DNA of 64,000 nt from an uncultured Bariatricus sp. (lineage in GTDB: Bacteria; Bacillota; Clostridia; Lachnospirales; Lachnospiraceae), in assembly GCA_934307065.1 (NCBI GenBank), contig CAKRCD010000003.1, forward strand, positions 1 through 64,000, written 5' to 3'. Position 1 is the stretch's first letter. The number at the start of each line of letters is the position of its first letter. This document shows, piece after piece, positions 8,683 to 18,199 of the stretch. A program made the translations under genes and the position numbers. The notes beneath the pieces were generated by a model. It saw only the letters and a list, made by a program, of their open reading frames with translations, ran no database searches and had not been told where the DNA came from.

Positions 8683-10674
8683 TTATCTACTGTTTCGATA
8701 CTGGACCGGTGTCATCTTATATGCCTTTTTAAAAAGCCGGTTAAAGTGTTCTACATTCTGATATCCTACTGACAATGCAATACTTTCCACCGTCATATTC
8801 GTACTTTTCAGAAGCGCCCTTGCTTTCTTCATGCGGACACGTTTGACTGTTTCACCAAAAGTCATCCCTGATTTTTCTTTGATATATTTAGAAAGATACG
8901 GTTTAGAAAGATAAAACTTCTCCGATAAGTCTTCCAATGTAACATCCAGGTAATTGGTCTGAATATAATTCAAAATTTCTATCAGCCGTTCATCCTTACA
9001 CTCTTCCGCTTCTTTGATTTCATCAATTTTGTTTACTGCGACCGTAAGTGCTTCCATAGATGCATGGATAATGTCTTCGTCAATTCCGACACCCCAGTAA
9101 CGCTGTCCCCTGCATATAATTCCCACATACGCACAAGCCTTTGAGGAAGAACCCTTTGTCAGAGAATGTTCTTCATAGAAAGAAAGCTCATAACTGATTC
9201 CGAAATATTGCTTGATTGCATTACTTACTGCATCCAGACGTCCATTACCATAACCGGTAATCGTTCTGTTTTCTCCCGCATGACAGAGAGTTGTCTCTGC
9301 AAGGATGCCTTCGCCCTCTTTCTTGAAGTCGCAGTCCACAATGGTAAATACACCTTTACAGTTGACATAGTTTTCTTCGAAGATATTGTAAACCCACTCT
9401 GGAGTAAGTTCTTTATGCGCTTTGTCGGAAACATCCTTTACCAGATATCCTACTTCTTCCTTCATCTTATCTGGAAGTGAAATTCCATAATTCTGCTTCA
9501 GGATGTAGTTTACACCGCCCTTACCAGACTGACTGTTAATACGGATAACATCCTTATCATAGGTTCTGCCCACATCTTTCGGGTCAATCGGAAGATATGG
9601 CACTGTCCATTTATCACACTGCTTTTCTTCTCTCCAGTTCATGCCCTTTGCAATAGCATCCTGATGTGAGCCGGAAAATGCAGTAAATACCAAATCACCT
9701 GCATACGGAGAACGTTCATATACATGCATTCTTGTAAGATGCTCGTATACTTCACGAATATGTGGAATATTTGAAAAATCAAGTCCCGGGTCAATTCCAT
9801 GGGAGAACATATTCATGCCAAGTGTCACAATATCCACATTACCGGTACGTTCGCCATTTCCGAACAACGTTCCTTCCACACGGTCTGCACCTGCCAGTAC
9901 ACCAAGCTCTGCAGTAGCCACACCACATCCTCTGTCATTGTGTGGATGCAGGGATAAAACGACCCCGTCTCTATGGCTTAAATGCTTATGCATATACTCT
10001 ACCTGACATGCAAATACATGTGGCATTGCATTTTCTACAGTAGATGGAATATTAATAATCACTTTCTTCTCCGGTGTCGGTTTCCACACATCTAATACTG
10101 CATTACATACTTCCACCGCATAATCAAGTTCTGTACCAGAGAAACTTTCCGGACTGTATTCAAACGTAAAATTTCCTTCTGTCTCATCTGCCAGTTGTTT
10201 CAATAAAACTGCCCCGTCTACAGCAATCTGTTTGATTTGTTCTTTGTCTTTCTTAAACACCTGTTCACGCTGTGCAACAGAAGTAGAATTATACAGATGA
10301 ATCACTGCATGCGGTGCACCTTTTACTGCTTCAAATGTTTTCTTAATGATATGCTCTCTTGCCTGGGTCAGTACCTGTACAGTCACATCATCCGGAATCA
10401 TATTTTTTTCAATCAAAGTACGCATAAAGCGGTATTCTGTCTCTGACGCTGCCGGGAAACCTACCTCAATTTCCTTAAACCCAATATCTACTAACATCTG
10501 GAAAAACTCCAACTTTTCTTCCAGACTCATCGGTTCAATCAGTGCCTGATTACCATCTCGCAAATCTACACTGCACCAAATCGGCGGTTTCTCAATGGCA
10601 TCTTTCTTCACCCAGTCATATGTGACTTCCGGTGGCATAAAATACTGTTTTTCATACTTTTCAAAATTTTTCAT
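8683..10674 (-). CDS. leuA: 2-isopropylmalate synthase fused to a C-terminal AraC-type DNA-binding domain
   Basis: First step of leucine synthesis: acetyl-CoA plus 2-oxoisovalerate gives 2-isopropylmalate. Residues 30-330 form the TIM barrel, with DLRDGNQ at 37-43, metal ligands in HPHNDRGCG (His243, His245) and [10 protein letters not shown] near 272-281. Residues 432-555 are the LeuA regulatory domain with [14 protein letters not shown], the leucine-sensing module of the family. Type 2 LeuA normally ends about there. Here residues 561-661 continue without a break into a complete AraC/XylS two-helix-turn-helix domain ([40 protein letters not shown]). The ATG at 10674 has AGGAGAGAG upstream. 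Monocistronic, with its own terminator. The fusion is seen directly; its regulatory role is inferred. Confidence 0.93.
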   Translation of the reverse strand: MKNFEKYEKQYFMPPEVTYDWVKKDAIEKPPIWCSVDLRDGNQALIEPMSLEEKLEFFQMLVDIGFKEIEVGFPAASETEYRFMRTLIEKNMIPDDVTVQVLTQAREHIIKKTFEAVKGAPHAVIHLYNSTSVAQREQVFKKDKEQIKQIAVDGAVLLKQLADETEGNFTFEYSPESFSGTELDYAVEVCNAVLDVWKPTPEKKVIINIPSTVENAMPHVFACQVEYMHKHLSHRDGVVLSLHPHNDRGCGVATAELGVLAGADRVEGTLFGNGERTGNVDIVTLGMNMFSHGIDPGLDFSNIPHIREVYEHLTRMHVYERSPYAGDLVFTAFSGSHQDAIAKGMNWREEKQCDKWTVPYLPIDPKDVGRTYDKDVIRINSQSGKGGVNYILKQNYGISLPDKMKEEVGYLVKDVSDKAHKELTPEWVYNIFEENYVNCKGVFTIVDCDFKKEGEGILAETTLCHAGENRTITGYGNGRLDAVSNAIKQYFGISYELSFYEEHSLTKGSSSKACAYVGIICRGQRYWGVGIDEDIIHASMEALTVAVNKIDEIKEAEECKDERLIEILNYIQTNYLDVTLEDLSEKFYLSKPYLSKYIKEKSGMTFGETVKRVRMKKARALLKSTNMTVESIALSVGYQNVEHFNRLFKKAYKMTPVQYRNSR

Positions 10675-10702
10675 GTTCTCTCTCCTGTATATAAAATAGA
10701 TT

Positions 10703-10732
10703 CGAAATATTCGTCAAGCGTTTTTTAGTCAA
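10703..10732 (-). promoter_or_regulatory. Candidate promoter/operator region of the LeuA-AraC gene
   Basis: On the minus strand two TTGAC repeats, TTGACT (10727-10732) and TTGACG (10712-10717), are 15 bp apart, and the dyad CGAA-TAT-TTCG (10703-10713) overlaps the second. Either repeat could be a -35 box; AT-rich -10 candidates follow but none is close to consensus. The arrangement lies 30-60 bp before the start codon, where an AraC-type protein could act. Weak evidence. Confidence 0.4.
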
Positions 10733-10844
10733 TAACATTGTCCTTTTTTAGCTTCTCTACAATACTATCATATTCTGTTTTATATGCAAGTGACAAATTT
10801 ATTCATATAAATTGATTTATTTTATTCATTCCAACCATTTCAGA

Positions 10845-12650
10845 TTATTCCACTTCTTCCGGTTCCATACTGAGTACTTTTCCAATGGTTTTTAAATCAT
10901 ATTTCTGATTGTACTCATTGAAATACGTATGATATTCCTTCGTATCCGTTGGATGCACCTTGGAGTTATGGATATGAACCTCCTGAAAAGCTTCCCCGCT
11001 CTGCATTAAAGCCACCATTGTGCTTGCGCAATGAGTCGCAATACGGTTAAAGCAGTTCAGAATATCTGTAAACACAGTTCCCTCTTCCAATCCACAAGTT
11101 CCATCACTTAACCGTTCTACATGGTGTAACTTCAGCTCATCACACAAAGATGAAATCACAACTCCCAGCGGTGCCACACGTTGTGCTATCTCCTTATCAT
11201 CATTCTTAAAAGCCGTACAGGTCAGATTGATTTCTTCACGTACCGCCTCCATTACCACATTCAGTTCATCCCACGCTTCCTGAGAGAAATCTGTATGGTC
11301 ATCATGCATTTCATTTGCAATGTGCGCAATATATGACGCATGATCTCCAATACGTTCAAAGTCATTAATGGTGTGTAAATACAAAGACACCTGTCTCGTC
11401 TGTGCCGTATTCATCTCCCGCTTTGTAATCTGAATCAGATATTCCCCAAGCCGGCTCTCATACTTGTCAATTAAATTCTCCTTGCGTTGTACCTTCTCAT
11501 ACCTATCCTGTTGATAATTATTCAGCAGGTTCATGGCACGGTTCACATTCTTACGCAGATTCTTCGCCATTCCATTCATGGCTCGGTGACACTGACCGAT
11601 TGCCAGAGCAGGATAATTAATCAGACGTTCTTCCAGAAGGTCAAAGTCTGCTTCATCTTCCAGTTCTTCTGCGCTGTCCTTTACAAGGTAACATACCAGT
11701 TTCTCGATTTTCGGAATAAATGGGAACAAAACGATAACCGTTACCACACGAAATACCGTATTCAGAAGCGCAATGCTGACTGGCTCCATTACCTTGTCCA
11801 TAAAGGTAAAATGAACAATCGCATGGATACTATAAAATACCACTGACCAGATAATCATACCAAACAAGTCATTAATCAGATAAACCAGTGCTGTTCTTTT
11901 CCCGTTCTTATTGGCACCAATGGCTGAAATCAGTACCGGACAGGCTGCACCTACTCCAATACCCAGTATAATCGGAAATGCACTTGCAAAGGTCAGAAGT
12001 CCGGTTACAGAAAGTGCCTGTAATACACCGACTGTGGCAGAAGCACTCTGGAGCACTGCCGTAAATAAGATACCTACTAAGATGCCCGCAAGTGGATTGG
12101 AAAACATCGTAAGCATATCAATAAACACCGGACTGTCTTTCAATGGCGCAACAGCTCCGCTCATGGTCTGCATTCCGGTCATAAGAATCGCAAAACCAAG
12201 CATAATATTTCCGATATTCTTATGTACGGTTCTCTTGCAGAACATGCGCATAATAATACCAATCACAGCTACCACTGCCGAAATCGTGGCAGTCGAAAGA
12301 AGGTTTGCGATTCCATTCGAGCCCTGAATATAAGAAAGACAGAGAATCCACCCTGTAATACTTGTTCCAATATTTGCCCCCATGATGATACCAATCGCCT
12401 GTTTCAGCTTCATCATACCAGAGTTAACAAAACCGATTACCATAACCGTAGTTGCAGATGAGGACTGGATTACGCTGGTCACTCCTGCTCCAAGTGCAAC
12501 TCCCTTCAGAGGCGTGTTCGTCATCTTATATAGAAATGCCTCCAGTTTATTCCCCGCAACCTGTTTCAGTCCATCTCCCATAAGAGACATACCGAACAAA
12601 AATAACGCAACCCCACTAAGCAAAGATAATATCATTGAAACAATTGCCAT
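10845..12650 (-). CDS. Na/phosphate symporter with PhoU-like C-terminal domain (NptA/YjbB family)
   Basis: A 601-residue membrane protein. The N-terminal half carries two Na/Pi-cotransporter repeats, each with a QSSSATT or QSASATV motif (first near 61-67, second near 200-206), across about eight to ten membrane segments. The C-terminal 240 residues are soluble and helical, resembling PhoU (DYNDFERIGDHA-like block, here INDFERIGDHASYIAH). Predicted role is sodium-coupled phosphate movement with built-in PhoU-like control. The ATG at 12650 follows GAGGAGAAGGTT. It stands alone, with about 190 bp upstream that holds no gene. Confidence 0.92.
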   Translation of the reverse strand: MAIVSMILSLLSGVALFLFGMSLMGDGLKQVAGNKLEAFLYKMTNTPLKGVALGAGVTSVIQSSSATTVMVIGFVNSGMMKLKQAIGIIMGANIGTSITGWILCLSYIQGSNGIANLLSTATISAVVAVIGIIMRMFCKRTVHKNIGNIMLGFAILMTGMQTMSGAVAPLKDSPVFIDMLTMFSNPLAGILVGILFTAVLQSASATVGVLQALSVTGLLTFASAFPIILGIGVGAACPVLISAIGANKNGKRTALVYLINDLFGMIIWSVVFYSIHAIVHFTFMDKVMEPVSIALLNTVFRVVTVIVLFPFIPKIEKLVCYLVKDSAEELEDEADFDLLEERLINYPALAIGQCHRAMNGMAKNLRKNVNRAMNLLNNYQQDRYEKVQRKENLIDKYESRLGEYLIQITKREMNTAQTRQVSLYLHTINDFERIGDHASYIAHIANEMHDDHTDFSQEAWDELNVVMEAVREEINLTCTAFKNDDKEIAQRVAPLGVVISSLCDELKLHHVERLSDGTCGLEEGTVFTDILNCFNRIATHCASTMVALMQSGEAFQEVHIHNSKVHPTDTKEYHTYFNEYNQKYDLKTIGKVLSMEPEEVE

Positions 12651-12842
12651 AACCTTCTCCTCTGATTATCCTCCGGCTCCACGCCCGGATAATTTCTTTT
12701 GTATTACAAATTTGTTCTTTTCTCTGTATCTAATATAGATTTTACATATTTTTTACATTGCTTTTTTTATTATGCCACACCAATTTATAGATTACAATCA
12801 TATATTTTCATAAATCTATACAGAATTTTAACCCGAATTTCA

Positions 12843-14120
12843 TCATTTCATGCATATAACTGCCGAAAAATCCAAGTAAATATAAAAGATGTTTTGTACA
12901 ATATAGTTCAAATTCTTTTTTTTCACTGCTTCTATCGTCACCAAATCATAGATTTTTACCGGTTCTTCGTTCAGATAGTAGGTAAGGGTTCCAACATTCT
13001 CACCTTTTTTAACCGGAGCAGTAAACATCGATTTTCTGGAAATTTCAGCGCGTACCGTTTCCCCAGCCTTCATCAAATACAGAAATTCATTTTCCTTCTC
13101 TTTCAGACCTACATTTACCGTAACCGGTTCAAAAAGCCCTGCTCCCCCCTTCATTCCGTCCGCCACGTCAATACTCTGAAATTCCTGCACAACCGGAATC
13201 TTTTTATATGTATAATTTGCAATCCCATATTCCATCAGTTTTCTTGTATCCGACCACTTATAATTCTTGTTATTCGGCCATCCACATCCCAGAAGTGCCA
13301 CAACGAAGGTTCTGTCATCCCTTTTTAAGGCTCCCACATAACAATAACCCGCATCTCCGGTAAACCCGGTTTTCCCGGATAATGCGCCCTCCATCATTGT
13401 TAAGAATGCATTATGATTCTGGCAGGAATAACTGTTGGTTCCAGATAAATCCTGAAAACTATATGAGTTTGTCCTTGTGATTTCAAGAAACTGCTCTGCT
13501 TTCGGTGATTTGAAAATACAATAGGACATAACCGTTGCCAAATCTGCTGCTGAAATACTGTGTGTACCATTTTCATCCGATGCATCCAGACCATTTGGCG
13601 TAATAAAATACGCATGCTCACATCCCAGTTCCCGAGCTTTTTCATTCATTTTCTCTGCAAAACCTGCCACACTGCCACCAATATGCTCCGCTATGGCAAC
13701 TGCCGTATCATTGTGGGATTCCAGCATCAGTGAATAAAGCAAATCTTCCAGCCGAAAGGTCTGTCCTTCCCGCATTCCCAGATGAACTGCCGGCTGCTTC
13801 GCTGCTTCTGCCGACACCATTACCTCATCTTCTGGATTTCCTTCTTCCAATGCAAGAATACAAGTCATAATCTTCGTTGTACTCGCCATAGGGCGCATCA
13901 CATCCCCTTCTTTTGCTTCCAGGACTCTTCCAGACTCTGCATCCATAAGAACCGCTGAAAGGGCATGTAAATTCTGTAACTCCTCCGGCATTTCCTCTGC
14001 CTGACTGGAAAATACCGTTCCCAAAGAGTTGATAATAATTATAACAAAAAAGAGCAGGAAAGCCATTCCTCTCTGAAAGTGAGGTTTCTGATTCCATACT
14101 CTTTTTCTCTCATTCCACAT
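12843..14120 (-). CDS. D-alanyl-D-alanine carboxypeptidase (DacF-like, serine type)
   Basis: Penicillin-binding protein that trims the terminal D-alanine from peptidoglycan pentapeptides outside the membrane. A signal-anchor hydrophobic stretch lies at about 19-38. Catalytic motifs are all present: STTK (Ser80-Lys83), SHN (135-137) and KTG (250-252). The C-terminal PBP5-type domain follows from about 320, then a 25-residue hydrophobic tail near the end. 425 residues, normal size. The 64-bp gap to scpB suggests cotranscription with scpAB, an arrangement often seen in Clostridia. A sporulation-type DacF role is possible but not shown. Confidence 0.92.
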   Translation of the reverse strand: MWNERKRVWNQKPHFQRGMAFLLFFVIIIINSLGTVFSSQAEEMPEELQNLHALSAVLMDAESGRVLEAKEGDVMRPMASTTKIMTCILALEEGNPEDEVMVSAEAAKQPAVHLGMREGQTFRLEDLLYSLMLESHNDTAVAIAEHIGGSVAGFAEKMNEKARELGCEHAYFITPNGLDASDENGTHSISAADLATVMSYCIFKSPKAEQFLEITRTNSYSFQDLSGTNSYSCQNHNAFLTMMEGALSGKTGFTGDAGYCYVGALKRDDRTFVVALLGCGWPNNKNYKWSDTRKLMEYGIANYTYKKIPVVQEFQSIDVADGMKGGAGLFEPVTVNVGLKEKENEFLYLMKAGETVRAEISRKSMFTAPVKKGENVGTLTYYLNEEPVKIYDLVTIEAVKKKNLNYIVQNIFYIYLDFSAVICMK

Positions 14121-14184
14121 ATCATGTCTCTCCCATCTTCTTCCTCTCTTTTTAAGGTATGAAAATAGAAGAAACTCTATGCTT

Positions 14185-14754
14185 CTAAATATCCAGTTTT
14201 AATTGTGCTTCGTCTTCTGCTTCTTCTTTGAATACTTCCATCTTCTCTGCGTCTACTCCCGGAAGTTCTTCCAACGACTGCACGCTGAACCGTCTTAAAA
14301 ATTCTTCTGTAGTACCAAAAAGAAGCGGTCTTCCCGGTGCATCCAGTCTGCCGACCTCGCATACCAGATTGTACTCAATCAGCTTATTGATGGCATGGTC
14401 GGATTTCACACCCCTGATTTTCTCGATTTCCAGTCTGGTTACCGGCTGTTTATACGCAATAATCGATAAGGTTTCCAGCATGACATCCGTAAGAACATGC
14501 CTTTTTGGCTGCTTGGCAATCCGAATCAGATATTCGTAAACCTCCGGTTTCGTACACATCTGGAAAGAATCCTCCAGCTCAATAATGCGGATTCCTCTGT
14601 CCTCTTCCTGATAACGGTCCATCATATTACGGATGATTTTCTTCGTAGTCGGTACGTCATGTTCAATTGCATTTGCAATCCGCTCCACCTCTACGGATTC
14701 CCCCATCGTAAATAAAATAGCCTCAATGATGCCTTCCAACCTTTTAATTTCCAT
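14185..14754 (-). CDS. scpB: Segregation and condensation protein B
   Basis: ScpB pairs winged-helix domains and, with ScpA and SMC, forms the bacterial condensin that organises and separates the chromosome. The 189-residue form starts at the ATG at 14754, after GTGAGGAACAAG; the frame is open to 14799 but the longer form would lie deeper inside scpA. The start overlaps the end of scpA by 11 bp, implying coupled translation. Family blocks SIIAYKQPVTRLEIEKIRG (about 108-126) and GRPLLFGTTEEFLRRF (about 151-166) are clear. The C-terminus is acidic (EEAEDEAQ). Confidence 0.95.
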   Translation of the reverse strand: MEIKRLEGIIEAILFTMGESVEVERIANAIEHDVPTTKKIIRNMMDRYQEEDRGIRIIELEDSFQMCTKPEVYEYLIRIAKQPKRHVLTDVMLETLSIIAYKQPVTRLEIEKIRGVKSDHAINKLIEYNLVCEVGRLDAPGRPLLFGTTEEFLRRFSVQSLEELPGVDAEKMEVFKEEAEDEAQLKLDI

Positions 14755-15511
14755 CTTGTTCCTCACCTGTTTTTTTCGCTGTAATAACGATATCATCAAA
14801 AATATGTTCTTGCGTAATCTGAATCTTTCCTGTTTTCATCAGTTCCAGAATGGCAAGAAACGTAACTACAATCTGTGTCTTGGAAGCCTGCTTCTTCAGC
14901 AAATCACGGAAGCTGAAATGACTATGTACTTTGGCATATTCTTCCACATAACTCAGCTTCTCCTCCAAAGTCACCTCTTCCTTCTCTATCTTCCCATACC
15001 GGCTTCGGATCGGATCCAGCTTATCCGTCTGCCGCTTTAATACTTCCTGAAAAATTTCATTTAACTTAGCCAGATTCAAATCACCTAAAAGTTCGTCTAA
15101 ATCTACCGGTTCCACATAAGCCTCTACTTCTTCTGGAATCGTTGGCTCTTTATATAAAATATGTTCGCTCTCTATCTGTCTGTCACGCAGTTCGTAGGAC
15201 ATGTATTTATACATCTTATACTGAAGAAGCTGTTCTACCAGTTCTAGACGTGGGTCCTCTTCCTCGCCCTCTTCGTTCACTTCTTTCGGCAGCAGCATCT
15301 TACACTTTAAATCCAGCAAAGTTGCCGCCATCAGAAGGAACTCACTCATGATATTCAAATCTTCCTGTTCCATTGCATTGATGTACTCCATGTACTGATT
15401 GGTAATCTCAACAATTGGAATATCATAGATATCTATTTTATTTTTATCAATCAAATGCAAGAGTAAATCCAGTGGTCCTTCGAACACCTGCAATTTAACC
15501 GGAATTCCCAT
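14744..15511 (-). CDS. scpA: Segregation and condensation protein A
   Basis: Kleisin subunit of the SMC-ScpAB condensin. The N-terminal block FEGPLDLLLHLIDKNKIDIY (about 9-28) and the C-terminal winged-helix segment with TFLAILELMKTGKI are typical, and the 255-residue length is normal. The ATG at 15511 follows AGGAGGCTGATGAC. Its last codons contain the ribosome site and start of scpB. Cytoplasmic and nucleoid-associated. Confidence 0.95.
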   Translation of the reverse strand: MGIPVKLQVFEGPLDLLLHLIDKNKIDIYDIPIVEITNQYMEYINAMEQEDLNIMSEFLLMAATLLDLKCKMLLPKEVNEEGEEEDPRLELVEQLLQYKMYKYMSYELRDRQIESEHILYKEPTIPEEVEAYVEPVDLDELLGDLNLAKLNEIFQEVLKRQTDKLDPIRSRYGKIEKEEVTLEEKLSYVEEYAKVHSHFSFRDLLKKQASKTQIVVTFLAILELMKTGKIQITQEHIFDDIVITAKKTGEEQDGN

Positions 15512-15568
15512 GTCATCAGCCTCCTAACCTTTTCATTATAGCGGATAATTCTGTCCAACTCAACAAAA

Positions 15569-16435
15569 TTATTTTCCATTAAGCGTCAAAATGACAAGTT
15601 CTGCCCGGTTCCAGAGACGGATATTCAAAGTATGGGTTCCAAGTCCCTTACTGACTACCATAGTCTTTCCCTCCGACCGATAGCAGTCTCCCGAATAATA
15701 CGGGAACAAATGAATCTGTGGGCTGATAACTCCTCCGATAATCGGAAGGCGCACAACTCCTCCGTGTAAATGGCCGGAAAGTGCCAAATCTGCTCCCCAC
15801 TTCCAGTACTCTTCCGCATATTTCGGGTGGTGCGCCAACAAAATGGTATAGTTTTCTCCAGATTTTCCAATCCTTGCTTCGATTTCTTCCTCTTTCAGCA
15901 TATAATGACTGGCTTTCACATAGATACCCTTCGGCAGTTCCATGCCGGCAATTTCGATTTTCTGACCATTCTTTTCCACCACGGTCTTCTCATTTACCAG
16001 AAAATGTACTCCTGCTTTCTCTAATATTGCTTTATATTTGTTATAAGTCTCTCCATACTTTTCCGTATTCTCATGCATCCGCTGCTCATGGTTCCCATTT
16101 GCATAATACACCGGTGCTATCTTGGGAAGCTGTGACACAAAGTTTACCGCATTTTCATAGGAGTGCCCTTTCTTTCCAACCAGCATATCTCCACCAATTA
16201 AAATATAATCCGGGTTCTCTGCTGCAATCGCACGCACCAGGTTACAAGACTTAGGACCATATTCCTGATTGTGAAAATCGCTCAGAAAGGCAATACGAAT
16301 CCCACCTGATTCTTTTGAAAGCTTTTCCGATTCTATCTCGTAATGAGTCACCACAAAAGTATGGGTTTCCCGGTAAATTTCGATGATGAGATATAATGCC
16401 ACTATCATTAATAAGGTTAGTATTCCTAACCACAT
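15569..16435 (-). CDS. Membrane-anchored metallophosphoesterase (YkuE/YaeI-like)
   Basis: One N-terminal membrane span (about residues 2-19) is followed by a calcineurin-like phosphoesterase domain with the metal motifs LSDFHNQ, GGDMLVG, YANGNHE, LAHHP and LSGHLHGGVV in order. Members act on phospholipid or nucleotide phosphates at the membrane; the substrate here is unknown. The ATG at 16435 follows AGAGGAAAAGAAT. The frame is open to 16504 but that would run into the neighbouring gene at 16471. 288 residues. Confidence 0.88.
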   Translation of the reverse strand: MWLGILTLLMIVALYLIIEIYRETHTFVVTHYEIESEKLSKESGGIRIAFLSDFHNQEYGPKSCNLVRAIAAENPDYILIGGDMLVGKKGHSYENAVNFVSQLPKIAPVYYANGNHEQRMHENTEKYGETYNKYKAILEKAGVHFLVNEKTVVEKNGQKIEIAGMELPKGIYVKASHYMLKEEEIEARIGKSGENYTILLAHHPKYAEEYWKWGADLALSGHLHGGVVRLPIIGGVISPQIHLFPYYSGDCYRSEGKTMVVSKGLGTHTLNIRLWNRAELVILTLNGK

Positions 16436-16470
16436 ATTCTTTTCCTCTTTATCTCTTTCTTTTACACTGC

Positions 16471-18048
16471 TTATCTTTGATACTGATACTCTTCTATTAT
16501 GCATGTATGCTTCTTTGTTTTTGCATCATAGTTAATGCCAACCAATAAAATCTTTCCACCATAATCCTTAATCGCCTGAGGATAAACATTTTTCTTAATC
16601 TGATTAATTGCCCCCTCATTTGATTTATTCCATTTCAGTTCAATTAACAGCATTGGCATATCCGATGATTTTTTAGGAAAAAAAACCACATCTGCATAAC
16701 CATGACCTGATGGCAATTCTTCAATCTTCAGAAATTCATCTACACTGCTGATATATGCAAATCGCACTACACTTCTTAATGCCTGTTCATTGTTATAAAA
16801 AGTCGGTGCTGTTCCGGCACTATGTGCTTCTTCTATCGCCTGTGCAACCGCTTCTTCATCTTGATTCAGTGTCGCCTCTAACAAATTATCCGAATTTCGG
16901 ATGAGTTTCGCTAATTCCATGTGTCTGCCAGTTGCCACCGCACGTACAAATTCCTCCCGGATTTCCTCATTTGGAATAAACACAACTTTATCGTTTGCAT
17001 CATAAGCCAAATATCCCAAATGAACCAGTAATGTTAAAACATCGTCCTGGCTTTTTATGGTTGTCATATCATTTTGGAACGTTCCAGTATCAATTTTAAT
17101 CCGCGCACCACCAAGCATTTGTGTAATTGATTCTTTCAGTCCATCCTCGTTCATATCAATATAAAATTGCAATGAAGTATACGTCTCTGTCTGTGTCCAA
17201 TAATTGCCAAACTCCTCACTCTTAATTGCTTCCATTACAGAATTCGGATTGTACACGGATTTCACTTTATTGAATGAATATCCGTCATACCACTTTTTCA
17301 TTTTTTCAAAATCCATATGATACTGATTACACAAATCTTTGACTTCAGGCTCTGTAAATCCTACATACTCTGCCAGTTTTTTAGGTGCAAGCATAGAATA
17401 CTCTCTAAAATCGGTCATTGCAGATTGTGTTCCATACTTCTTGATTGGAAGAATTCCAGTAAGATACGCTGCCTCAAACACAATATCTGTCCAACTGCTT
17501 TTAAATAAACTTCTCAGAAAAGTAACATATTCTTTCTGTAATTTTGTATTCTCTCTGGCTTCACGAAAAACGGCATCCCATTCATCTATGATCATAATGA
17601 ACTTTTCACCCGTTTTTTCTGTGACATGAAGCAATATTTCTGCCAAATCTTTTCCTGCTTCAACATTCGGAAAAACATGGGTAATTTCCGTCGTAACCTC
17701 GCGATTAATATCCTGAACAACTGTATTGATATCAGATGTACGGGACGTAAACAATGTAATATCAAGATAAATAACGAGATATTTGTTTAAGTATGTTTCA
17801 AAATTCTTATCTTTTGAAATCTTAAGCCCTTGAAATAGTTCTTTCGAATCGCAGCTTTTATCATAATACGCACAAAGCATCTTTGCTGCAAAAGACTTGC
17901 CAAATCTTCTCGGGCGGCTTACACACATCATCTTATCCGTTGTACCAAGTACTCCATTGATATAAGAAATCATATCCGTCTTATCTACATAGATTCCCTT
18001 TCTGACAGCTTCAAATCCGGCATTTCCTATGTTTAAGTATTTTCCCAT
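16471..18048 (-). CDS. AAA-ATPase-like / PD-(D/E)XK nuclease-like protein
   Basis: A 525-residue protein of a family common in gut Firmicutes and Bacteroidetes. Residues 1-270 form the AAA-ATPase-like domain with the variant P-loop SRPRRFGKSF (Lys51) and Walker B FIMIIDEWDAVF near 150. The C-terminal 110 residues hold a PD-(D/E)XK-like core: HGYADVVFFP, then LLIELKWNKS near 470-480, with the D...ELK pattern of restriction-type nucleases. The biological role of the family is unknown; mobile-element or defence links are only suggested. The start ATG at 18048 has a purine-rich site upstream. No partner gene is adjacent. Confidence 0.87.
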   Translation of the reverse strand: MGKYLNIGNAGFEAVRKGIYVDKTDMISYINGVLGTTDKMMCVSRPRRFGKSFAAKMLCAYYDKSCDSKELFQGLKISKDKNFETYLNKYLVIYLDITLFTSRTSDINTVVQDINREVTTEITHVFPNVEAGKDLAEILLHVTEKTGEKFIMIIDEWDAVFREARENTKLQKEYVTFLRSLFKSSWTDIVFEAAYLTGILPIKKYGTQSAMTDFREYSMLAPKKLAEYVGFTEPEVKDLCNQYHMDFEKMKKWYDGYSFNKVKSVYNPNSVMEAIKSEEFGNYWTQTETYTSLQFYIDMNEDGLKESITQMLGGARIKIDTGTFQNDMTTIKSQDDVLTLLVHLGYLAYDANDKVVFIPNEEIREEFVRAVATGRHMELAKLIRNSDNLLEATLNQDEEAVAQAIEEAHSAGTAPTFYNNEQALRSVVRFAYISSVDEFLKIEELPSGHGYADVVFFPKKSSDMPMLLIELKWNKSNEGAINQIKKNVYPQAIKDYGGKILLVGINYDAKTKKHTCIIEEYQYQR

Positions 18049-18199
18049 ATGATTTACTTACTCCTTTCCTCAGATCTTTTATCCTGTCTGTTCATTCCCT
18101 GCATATACTATATGATAGCCGATTTTCTTTATTTTGTATACCTCATTTATCAAACGAAATAACTTCTCTAAACTTTACTTTTTATTTTCCAATAATTTT

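Noticed and set aside
12699..13328. 209-residue plus-strand frame
   Set aside because: Mostly antisense to the dacF-like gene; Phe/Ile/Arg/Cys composition without any domain.
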